This document shows, in pieces, positions 40,071 to 50,900 of a DNA stretch of 64,000 nucleotides (the stretch's first letter is position 1; every line of letters starts with the position of its first letter). The notes under the pieces are model-generated. The model did not search any database, had not been told where the DNA came from, and saw nothing but the letters and a program-made list of their open reading frames with translations. Origin of the DNA: Kitagawia praeruptora (taxonomy: Eukaryota > Streptophyta > Magnoliopsida > Apiales > Apiaceae). The translations under genes were made by a program, and so were the position numbers. The DNA is taken from contig CM075348.1 of the NCBI GenBank assembly GCA_037693485.1, forward strand, positions 12,506,501-12,570,500, written 5' to 3'.

Positions 40071-43000
40071 TGTGACACCCCCCAAATCCGAGGTCAGAAG
40101 ATTTGGTTGCCACGCAAAAATCCTCAAAATAAAACATCTGATTAATAATAATCATCCATTTGTGATTGTCCAACACTGGAAATATAACATCTGTGACCCC
40201 AAACATACCAAGATCTTTTAAGGTTATAGGGCTAGAAACAAGAATCCAAATTCCATTAGATAAAAAGCATTTCTTCTTTACAACATTCTCTTTGATCAAA
40301 TCTTAAACCACTGGTGTAACTTCGATAAGAAGTACGCCAAGCCAACTAGACTAGTACATAATAATAATAAATAATATAACTCCAATATATAAAATAGATC
40401 TTACTCTAAATCCAGACATCCTGAGCCAAGTCATCTTCGGAATAGCATCCCGCTTCTTCTCTTTCTGAACTGTGCGGATAAGTCTCGCCAAACTACCTTA
40501 CTGAAATGTTAGGATCCAAAACAGCAAGTATGAGCGAAAGAAATGCTCAGCAAGCGTATAAAAATTTTGATATAAAACCAGGATAAGTGGGGCACAAAAT
40601 CAACTGAAATGTAAAACAGTATATAGAGAAACTGAATCAACAACTATGATATAATTCACATCATAACTGAAATCATTTGGCATGTCATAAAAATGAATCA
40701 TCTGCCAATTCACAATATATAATAGCCATTCTGGCGATATGGATTGGATACACTTATATAACTGAAACATAAAACACCATTGCCCCCTGATCAGGTTCAT
40801 AAGCAATGGGACCCTCTATACTCCACCGGTATTCTCTTTTTTTTTTCCGTGTGTGTATAGTCCGGATTTCATGAGGGTACCAAAATAGGCAAGTAATGTT
40901 AGCCTATAGGAAGATGGAATGGTTACCATATCCTCCTTAAATATAGCTGGACCAACTACTCAACGTGGCCTCCTACGCTTTACCATTTCCAATCCAATAG
41001 AGCAATTTCCGAATTCAACAGGAAATGCTTAGTTTTAAATACTGGTCACATCCTTATTATTTACTACGATAATAAGGATATGAAGAGTTTATCTTCAACA
41101 ATTCCCCACATCAAGGGTACCAATATCAAGCAACTTTGTTCGCACAAAAACATTTAAGAATCACAAATAGCTCTGAACAATAGCTATTCGTCATGATATG
41201 AATCAATGAAACATAAAATAAACAGTGTTTAAGATGAAAAAGAAAATACTTGCCTCTGGTCCTTAGCTATTGCGCAAAGTCGAGGTAACACATCTACCTT
41301 CTTCTTCTATCTTACGTCATCACATCCTCTGTTGTAATCATTCGTTGGTAAGACGCTCTTGCGATTGCCACGAGTCTGATCCGTTGACATCGAGCCTGCG
41401 CGTCTACTTCTATAGTCAAACATAAGCTGGTACTTCAGTCTTCAAACATCAAGTTCTACTTTTATAAACACTTACAAACTCCATTCGAACGTATTAACCC
41501 TGCTTACCAATATCTCTGTCGGAAGAAAATAATTGGAAATGTCCCCTTTGAACATAGACGTTTTCCCGGTGTTAAAACACCTCACAATAAATCCAACAAT
41601 CCACAAACAATATTGCATCCATCTCCAACCTTCTTCGCAATCCATAAAGAATATTTCATCAACCTCCAACTTCCTTTATTAAACATTTACTTATCTCCGC
41701 CGACAAACCTAGGTCAATATTCAACAATTAATCCTTGAATTAAACAATTATGCATTCAACTTGGTCCAACTCAATCTATAAATAATCCTCAAAACATTTA
41801 TCTTATTCCTCGATAAAGAAACATGATAATCAATTAATCCTCAAGACACGATTAATCCTCGAGATAACAATTAATCCTCGAAACAAACACTTCATCCCCA
41901 AAAATAAATATAAATCTAACAATCCTAGTCAGTATTTCAAAGAAAACATCGTCTACTCTTAGCGACATCTTATAACATAAATCATATAACCAATTAATCA
42001 CCAATTAACTATATATATCGATCAAAACTCGATTTACAACATAACCCTCGATACTTAATACCTTAATAATTCACATTGCACGTAAAGAGACTCAGTAAGT
42101 AGATCACGTAATCACATAGCACGTTGATCAGATCATAAAAAGATTTTATCCAATATTTTTAAAACAGAAAACGGGTCAAAACCCTAATTATCGGATATAA
42201 TCGACTCAATAAAAAGGTTTGGTAAAAAGTCGACCAAAATTTAAAAGTTGAATTTTAACTTAAAACTATTTTTATAAAAACCGGGTCATTTTTCTGATTT
42301 CAGAAATACTTTTCTCGTTGAAAACGGATAAACGGTTTAATTAATACGCAATTAATAAGAATAATTCAATTAATAATTAAATTAATTGAATATTCAAATT
42401 AATTATTTATTAATCAACTCATAAAAATAATAAATCTTTTATAATAAAGAGATTTAAATTCAATGAAGTCAATTATATATTTAAATAATAATTAATTAAT
42501 ATAATTAATCAATTAAAATGAATTAATCAATTAATTAAATCAATTAAATTATTATTTAAAAATAATTAACTAATTAAATTTAATTTTTAGAAATTAAAAT
42601 AATAATACATAAAAGAAATCTGAATTTTAGAAAATTTTTATAAAAATTTGACCCAAAAACATTTTTCTGAAAAGTTTAGAAAATTTTTGAATCAAACTGC
42701 ACTATTCATCACCATCACCACACATTCATCACCAAGAACACCAAGAACACTAAACCACCATTAATGGAGGTTCGTCGGAATCCGAAAATTTTCCGGCGAC
42801 CAAAAACACTCCGGTGACTCCGTTTTCTACACCAAAACAACACAAAATCGTTGCCCATCAACCGGGCAATAACCAAACAACCATAACATCACAAAATCCG
42901 ACCAAAACAAACCACAAATTACAAATCCGGCGAGCTTAAAGAATAATCCGGCCAAAAATTCGTTTTCCTTCATTTCTAAACCAAATCGCGTGTTTAACAT

Positions 43001-44132
43001 CACAAAATGAAGCTTATAACTCATACAATCTTTCCCCCATAACCACTAACGCAAACAATTAACACACACAACGGACTATTGATTCAAAGTTTCGGTTAAA
43101 ACTTTAAAACTCGAATATCACAATCCGGCAATATAATGATGCAATTGACCACATAAATCGACTCCAAATGATCATATAAAGCTATTGGAATCATCAAAAC
43201 AACCGGAAAATCACTCAATCAAAAATCCCCAAATTAAGCTCAAGAACCCTAATTTCGAATTGAACAAACTAGCAATATAACGATGAAATTTAGCATGGAA
43301 TTGAACTCCTGGAATCAATATGAAGCTATACAAGCAATCAATTCAACTGGAAAATCAAAGAATCAAAAAGCCCCAATTTAATGAAGAACCCTAATTTTCC
43401 AGATTCAAAAGAAAATTAATATAAAATCAGAAATTTACCCAACACGAAAACTGATTGTAGATTATGAAACTAGATGTTGAGAGCTTCGATTCGACTACAA
43501 GATCGCCAAAATCAGATGTCTATAACACCTTCAAATTCAGCTTTGATCCTCAAGAACAGGAGAGAGAAAATATTATTTTCATATTTATTTATATATAAAA
43601 ATCTGATTTTATGAATTATTAATTAAAAAAAAAATCTGATTCCTATTTATATTAATCGAAAATTAATACCCCAAAAATATTTGTAACCCCTAATTAAAAT
43701 CATTAAGCCCTAAAAATAATTTTTATGGGATAAAAATGTAAAAATTTTATTTTTAAACAAATATAATATATATGCCAAAATTTCCCAAAAATTATGAATT
43801 TTACAAAAATTACAACATAATACATTTTTAAACATCCCATTATTATATGAAAATAATTTTATGAAAAACAGGGTCTCGAATCCAATACATGGGCTGGGTC
43901 CGGAATTTAAAATGCAAAATAACTGTATTCTAAAAATATAAAAATTACAGAAAAATAGAATAAAATATTCTATGATACACAGAAGTCACATAACACGTAT
44001 AAGATAATTTTCCTATTTAATAAAAATCATAACGCGTTTAAATGCATTAAAAAAATAAACTAACACACATTAAAATCAACTAAAAATATATTTTAATATA
44101 ATAAATTACAAGTAATTTTTCGGGTCGTTACA
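40071..44132. mobile_element. ~4.06-kb solo-LTR-like insertion with TSD CCTTC
   Basis: It starts TGTGACACCCCCC and ends GGGTCGTTACA (TG...CA). The target duplication CCTTC is perfect (40066-40070 and 44133-44137). Joining the flanks restores the Copia-C integrase zinc motif in frame. No gag or pol sequence is seen on either strand; it is AT-rich with runs of AATTAATTAA near 42360-42560. Such ends are seen in long LTRs of chromovirus (Tekay/Del-like) gypsy elements, so a solo LTR is likely, but a non-autonomous element is possible. Confidence 0.85.
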
Positions 44133-44137
44133 CCTTC

Positions 44138-45063
44138 CTTGTTCAGCATGTTCTTTAGGGAAATTGATTACTGGGCCATCTCCTACTAAAGTTCAATTCG
44201 AGAACCTAAATTTTCTTGAAAGGATCCAAGGCGACATATGTGGACCTATCCATCCATCTTCTGGCCCATTTAGGTACTTTATGGTATTAATTGATGCCTC
44301 AACTCGATGGTCTCATGTTTGTCTTCTCTCAACTCGTAATGATGCTTTTGCCAAATTACTTGCACAAATAATCAAATTACGAGCTCAATTCCCTGATCAT
44401 TGCATTAAGTCAATTCGTTCAGATAATGCCGACGAGTTCACATCTGCAACTTGAGTTGATTATTGCATGTCTGTAGGAATCTCTGTCGAACACCCAGTTC
44501 CTCATGTACATACACAAAATGGATTAGCCGAGTCCTTTATCAAAAGACTTTAACTTATTGCAAGATCGTTGTTGCCGAAAGCAAAATTACCTACATCCGT
44601 TTGGGGTCATGCAATACTTCACGCTGCCAATATTATTAGGATTAGACCAACTACCTATAACAAACATTCTCCACTACAACTGGTACTTGGCCAAATTCCT
44701 AATATTTCTTACTTCAAAATTTTCGGAAGTGCTGTATATGTGCCGATTGCTCCACCACAGAGATCGAAGATGGGAGCTCAAAGAAGAATAGGTATCTATG
44801 TTGGTTTTGATTCGACATCTATAATTAGATATCTGGAACCACTAATTGGAGATTTATTTACTGCAAGATATGCATATTGTCATTTTGATGAGTCAGTGTT
44901 TCCTCCTTTAGGGGGAGATAAATATTCGAATAAAGCTAATCCTGACATTACATGAAATGCATCGGGATTACATTTTCTAGATCCACATACAGGTCAATGT
45001 GAAATTGAAGTTAAAAGGATTATTCATATGTAAAATAGCGCAAACCAAATGCCTGACGCATTT
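44138..45063 (+). pseudogene. Copia-C integrase
   Basis: Resumes with CSACSLGK after the insertion, then the integrase core (GDICGPIH, VLIDASTRW, SIRSDNADEF). It passes two stops (44452, 44551) and continues with the core end (PTSVWGHAILHAA) and the C-terminal GIYVGFDS. A further stop follows, then the linker up to PDAFN at 45063, where the sequence becomes inverted. Confidence 0.85.
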
Positions 45064-45545
45064 AACTTCTCTTTTACGCAATGAATTTAATTCTTTTTGA
45101 ATTGCGTCTTTCCATTTTAGCCAGTCTTTTCTTCGACGGCATTCATCCACACTTTGTGGTTCAGGATCAGAATTTATATCGACATCCAATGTCGCAGAAT
45201 AGACAAATACATCATCAATTATGGCTTTACTTCGATCCCATAATTTCATGTCATGCACATAATTTATTGAAATTTCATGATTACTCAATCCCTTATCTTT
45301 AGGGACTAGAATCTCTTCAGGAGACAATACCACTTCAGGGGTATTTGCTACTTCTGGAGCATGTGCCACTTCAGGGGCATTTTTCTTTGTTTTTCGTTTT
45401 CGTGGTGCAACATCTTTTGCACCGAACGGTTTACCACGCTTCAAGCGTGGATTTGATTCCGTAACCAATTCTTTTGTATTTTATTTTTGAATTGGTACAT
45501 CTATTCTAGCTGGAGTGTTTACTGCATGTATGTGAGATTTTATGA
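45064..45545 (-). pseudogene. Inverted segment of Copia-C linker
   Basis: A 163-codon minus-strand frame here encodes the polyprotein linker that normally precedes RT, ending KWKDAIQKELNSLRKREV. On the plus strand, the left neighbour ends PDAFN and the right neighbour begins FGPVVQTP, exactly the residues that should flank this linker. The segment is therefore flipped in place. The minus-strand ORF is not an independent gene. Confidence 0.85.
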
Positions 45546-46280
45546 TTTTTCTAGAATCATTTGGACCTGTTGTCCAAACACCAAATGGTGTGAACCCTGT
45601 TGGAAATAAATGGGTATTCGTAAGAAAACGAAATGAAAAGAATGAGATAATGAGATACAAAGCCCGAATTGTGGCTCAAGGGTTTTCTCAAAGACCTGGC
45701 ATTGATTATCAAGAGACATACTCGCCAGTAATGGATGGAATTACTTTTCGTTTCATTTTAGGTATGGCATCAAATGAAAAACCAGAAACACGTCTTATGG
45801 ACGTCGTTACTGCATACCTATATGGTTCACTTGATAGTGAAATTTTTATGAAAATCCCAGAAGGATTGAAAATGGATGAGTTCAAGAAACCTCGTCATAT
45901 ATACTCCATTAAACTTCAACGATCATTGTATGGACTGAAACAATCTGGTCGTATGTGGTATAACAGACTTAGTCATTATTTACAAAAGAATGGGTATATT
46001 AGTAATTAGATTTGTCCATGCGTTTTTATCATGAAATCACAATCTGGTTTTGTGATCATTGTTGTATATGTGGATGATTTAAATCTTGTAGGAACAGCTA
46101 CATAGGTTGATGATGCTGTCATATATCTAAAGACAGAATTTGAAATGAAAGATCTTGGAAGGATAAAATATTGTCTTGGTATACAAGTCGAGCACTTGTC
46201 ATCGGGAATTTTTCTCCACCAATCCACGTATATAAAAAAGGTTTTAACGAGACAGTTTATGATCCGTACTAAATGACAAT
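45546..46280 (+). pseudogene. Copia-C reverse transcriptase
   Basis: Begins at FGPVVQTPNGV and shows VGNKWVFVRKRNE, ETRLMDVVTAYLYGS, SLYGLKQSGRMWY, then a TAG at 46007. The catalytic VVYVDDLNLVG and EFEMKDLGRIKYCLG follow in the same frame after the stop. It ends near VLTRQF with no RNase H; the polypurine tract follows directly, so RNase H was deleted. Confidence 0.88.
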
Positions 46281-46290
46281 CAAAGGGGAG

Positions 46291-46525
46291 TGTTGTGAAA
46301 CGTGATTGCCATTTTTGTCAAATATGAAATAGTAAGGCTAGCATTTAGGGAAAGAAATTGTAGCCAGCATTAACTACATGTTCCCTCTAGTTTGCTATAA
46401 ATACCCTGCATCTATGAATGGAAATTTTACACCGAACAACTTCATTTCTATGCTCATATCTCTATCTCTCTTGTTCTCTTACTTTCAATTCTGCTAATTA
46501 GTTACTACTTTAAATATTATTGTAA
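46291..46525 (+). repeat. Copia-C 3' LTR, right end lost
   Basis: Starts TGTTGTGAAACGTG and matches the left LTR up to TGTAACTA. It then runs into a Helitron-type CTAG end, and the terminal CA is missing. Confidence 0.85.
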
Positions 46526-46556
46526 CTAGCATGAAAGCCCGTGCAAAGCACGGGCA
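46526..46556 (-). mobile_element. Helitron-type 3' terminus (minus strand)
   Basis: Read on the minus strand: CCCGTGCTTTGCACGGG, a perfect 7-bp stem hairpin, then CTTTCATG, CTAG, and T. This is a textbook Helitron 3' end. The body would extend right, perhaps to about 47480; its 5' end was not identified. Confidence 0.7.
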
Positions 46557-47492
46557 CCATTTAAATTCATAAAATGTTGTTGTTTTGATTTTTTTTAAAT
46601 AGACGATTTCTAATTTTTAAAACACTATACATCATTAGTGTGGTATTTTTTATGAATAGTAGTAATAACTCAAATTTCTTACATAAAGTTCATATATTAA
46701 AGTTCATATATGATTATAATAATACAATCACATCTAACAATTTAAAAAATGTAACTTGGAATGATTAAACACTACGTAATTTAAAAATCTTATCACGAGT
46801 CAGTAGACTCACGTGTTTATATTTATATATATAAGTGCTAAATAAGATTTTTATAGATATGAGAATCAAAAACTAATCATAACCACACATTCAAATCTAA
46901 TTTACATCTCAACCTTCATCAACATTCACTCCTATGCCCCTTCCATTTTCGGCGACCTTAGATACCATCACTTGCTTTACACTGCCGTTAATATGACCAC
47001 CTCATTCCATTTGTCATCATCGTTCATGATATACACACACATATGTATAATGTGTATGAATGGGTGAAAGAGAAGGAGTGTGTGTATACCATCATCACTC
47101 TGCGATCTTTTGTTGTCACCAAATCGATCATCACTCCGAAAGTAACTAATGAACATGTTTACCACGAAGCAAATAGTTTTTTTTTTAAAACAAAAGTAAA
47201 ATTGCAAAAAATTACTTTTAGTATTATATTTATCAAAAAACCTCAAAAAAATATTATTTTAAAATATCACACCTCCACTAATTCATTCATCCCTATCTCT
47301 CAATACATCTAAGTTGTAACGTGGATCGATGACATTTTTACTCAATTTACTACCGTCAACACCATTAAAAACAGTTTTGAATATTTACACACAATTCTAA
47401 ATTTGGAATATTCTTATAATTTACATTTAAATTTTTTTAGTGATTTACATTTAAGTTTTGATAGCTTTAATTGAATTTAAATTTTTTTAAAA
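46557..47492. other. AT-rich DNA, probable Helitron body
   Basis: No coding sequence is supported. The short ORFs are translations of AT-rich DNA. The stretch lies between the Helitron end and the AACAACGATATTTTGCC word at 47493 that marks resumption of the ancestral flank. Confidence 0.45.
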
Positions 47493-47688
47493 ACAACGAT
47501 ATTTTGCCAATTTTTCAGACGGGTCGAAAGCCAATTCCCAATTGATTACATTGACGTACATTTTGTGTATCTAACTATCTGTTCAAAGTTCAAGTTGACG
47601 ATCTGGCAGCGCTCAACAGCTCAAAGCCTCAAACTCCCTGTACGCTTTAATTAAAACCCTAACTGTTTTTTTACTCTGTAATCGAAAT

Positions 47689-47927
47689 ATGAAGCTAAAA
47701 TACTTACAAAATCAGCCACAAAAAGTAGCATTTGCTGCCATTTTTGTTGTTTTATTCCCTAATATATTTCCCAATCTATTCTCTCCGTTAAGCGGCGCTT
47801 ATCCTTCATTGTTCTCTGTAATCTCTCTCTCTCTCTCTCTCTCCCCTCTCTATCTCTCCTCTCTCTATCTCTCCTCTCTCTCTCTCTCTCTCCAATTAGT
47901 TTTAATTTAAGGTGTTATTGTTCTCTG

Positions 47928-47971
<44 letters not shown>

Positions 47972-50900
47972 CAATTAGTTTTAATTTAAGGTGTTACTGT
48001 TGGTGTAGTTACATTTTAATTAGTTTGTTTGTATAAATGATTGTGTAGATGCTGTTTATAATTGGATGATGACTGTGTATTTTGATATTTGTGTTGTTAA
48101 TTGTTATTGAGATTAGTTGATTTCTCTTTTTCCATTTCCTTTGATAAGTTATAAACAATCGTACAAGGAAGGGGGAGTGTGGAATTGAACTTATGACCTT
48201 TGTCACAGGGGAGGGTGACCTTTAATACTAAGCTAAACCTCCAACCTCGCCTATAAATGTATTGTGCTTCGCTTATTTTTCTATTTATACCTTTTTTGTA
48301 ATCTGGTTATATTGATTTATCATAGCTACAAGTAGTTACTCACCAGACCAGACATTTTAGATAGAGGACATACATGGAAGGTATGCTGTTTAGTGTAAAA
48401 TGATTTTGGGATATGATTAATAATCTCTAAGTATTTGCAATTCGTTATGAAAAAATGACTTATAAATTGTTAATTCATGATTAACTAGGATTAAAAAAAT
48501 ATGATCATAATAGTTATAAATAGACAAAGGGTGTTTGTTTTAACTAATGCTCCCTCCATCCCATTTTAAATGGCCATATTTCCTATTTTGTTTGTCCTGA
48601 AAGTGTTTTCCACATTTAGATGTGGTAAATCTAGTGTTATTTTTGTTAATATATTTGAAAAACAATATGCATTTTTAGTAATTATCAGATTATTTAATGT
48701 GATAGAATGAAACGTGAAATTTTTTCCCGTGGACAATAAAAATGGGCCGACAAGTTAATAAGAAAACAAGTTTTTTTTTTTTTTGAAAAGTTACTTTATT
48801 TTGGTACTTTATGTTAAAAACAAGTACTTATTTTTTTAAAATAAGCTAAACAAACACCTAGGTATGTAACTCACAATGCACATTGAAAATTAGTGACTTG
48901 CAATGTGTACCGCGGATGGCTTTATCTCAGGCCAATCTGAGAAGTTCAAGTTGCTTTGGTAGCATTTGTGGTTGGTTTTACTTTACCTTATAAAACATCC
49001 ACAGTTAACTGATCTTTTGATGTGAGATGTCATAGATTCTTGTGTCATTGTTAGAATGTTAAGCGATTATTATGAGAAACTCCAAGGCATGAATACATGT
49101 GCAGTGGGTTTGGCCTCACAAGTATGTTATCATTATCAAAATTTCTAGTTTTTGTGCATTGTCTCTGTAAAGCTTCCTATAGGATATGGAGTCAAATATA
49201 CCCTAGCTTGACTCAAGAGTTTTGAAGATGATTTACTTAAATACATGCTCTTTTCCCCCTTCGGGCGTTGAAAACCGTGTAGCAATTTTGGAGCATGGCT
49301 CATCTTTTTGTGTTTCTTTTATGCTAGTTTTTACATATCTTGTGGATTTCACATATCTTCATGGATACTGATTACACTTTCTGTAAAAATTATTTTGTAT
49401 TTTTGTAATTCATAATTCATATATTACTTTTTGCAATCACATGAAGTCATCAACACGATAGCATGTGGACATTGTGATGAGGCCTTTTGATTTAATCTTT
49501 CTTAATGAGTTGGGACTCTGTATCTTTTACCCATGTAAATGTATATATGAGTTAGCCACTAAGCTTTGTTGCAAATGTGTTTATTGAACATTTATTTTGG
49601 ATTTCATTATAGAAGTGCTTATATATTGCAGGAATGGAATGCTCCAAGACCTAGGCACTTGCGTCTGGTCGAAAAAGCTTTATTGCATGGCATTGTAAGT
49701 AGGTTTGAGCTTTTCTTACTTCGTTGTGGTTCCCATCAAATTTCCAACATGTTTTTGAAATATTTGATAACTGGCACTTTGTTTTTTAAACTGGTACTCA
49801 CTTTTCAGTTCATGACACTATAATACTAGATGTTATGTGATCAACACTTAAAAAGTTACTGATGCTAAAGTATAATTTGGTCCAATCTAGGGAATGCAAA
49901 ATGTCGATCATTGATGTATGAATTTTTACTCTTTTGGCTATTCAGTCTGATCAGCAACAAGCTGACTTGTGGTCTCCCTTACCCAAGCAAGGATGGAAAC
50001 CTTGTATTCATTCTACCACTGTCCCTTGTGAGTTGCTCTTGTCTTGATATTATATCATTTATATTTACGCAATATATAAGGAATTTTATCTCATTCCTCG
50101 TATTACCTGTGCAAAAATGTGGGACACTATATCGGTTAGGATGTGGTGCTGATTGCTGTTAGGAATTTTGTTAGATGCGAATTATATGAAAGTAACAAAG
50201 TTCAAATAGCGTTGGAAGTATACTAGTAAATTAGCAAAATTTCAAGAACTATAGATTTGGAACTGATTTCCAGTTTTCCTTATATGTCCTCCAGTTGCTG
50301 ATTACTGTTAGGAATATGTTAGATGCGAATTATATGAAAGTAACAAAGTTCAAATAGCGTTGGAAGTATACTAGTAAATTAGCAAAATTTCAAGAACTAT
50401 AGATTTGGAACTGATTTCCAGTTTTCCTTATATGTCCTCCAGTTTGTTGCTTAAAGTTTTGATAATTTTTTAACAAGAGGTTGAAATTAAAAAATGTATT
50501 ACTCCGTAAAGAAAAAAGAATCGAGCCCCTTTATGGAAATGTAAACTCAATACGTGGTGGGACGTTGTTCCATACACCATACACATATATGGTTACACTA
50601 GGAACCTGGGAAGCAGGGGTGCGGCACTCCCCCAACGAACTGCGCACTCAATACGTTCGGGTGCGGGGGTGCGCGGGGGATACGCCGGGTGGCGTGTCCC
50701 CGTCTTTTACTGCTCCAATTCGTGGGGATACGGGGGAGGGGGTGCGGGAATGGCATAAATCGAAATTATATGATGGGGTTGAGAAGGAGAGTTATCATAT
50801 ATAGTATGTGTGTATGTATATGGGTGACACAACTCTTGACTGACTATTGATTCAATATCCTTTTCTGACGTTGTCGTCGGATCTTTTTCCGATGATCGTC

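Larger units (their letters stand above)
37607..46525 (+). mobile_element. Copia-C: old Ty1/copia element, interrupted and internally inverted
   Basis: The left LTR starts at 37607 (TGTTGTGAAACGTGA) and the right at 46291, after the polypurine tract CAAAGGGGAG (46281-46290). Plus-strand fragments of gag, protease, integrase and RT occur in order, with many stops. A ~4.06-kb TG...CA insertion splits the integrase zinc region, and ~480 bp before RT is inverted. LTRs differ at more than ten of ~240 positions, so it is the oldest of the three copia elements here. RNase H is missing. Confidence 0.9.

Noticed and set aside
44977..45468. A 163-codon minus-strand ORF that looks like a separate gene
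   Set aside because: It is the inverted Copia-C linker; its neighbours on the plus strand flank it in the polyprotein.
50481..50804. 107-codon plus-strand ORF
   Set aside because: It runs into the hAT element edge within an intron; no domain.
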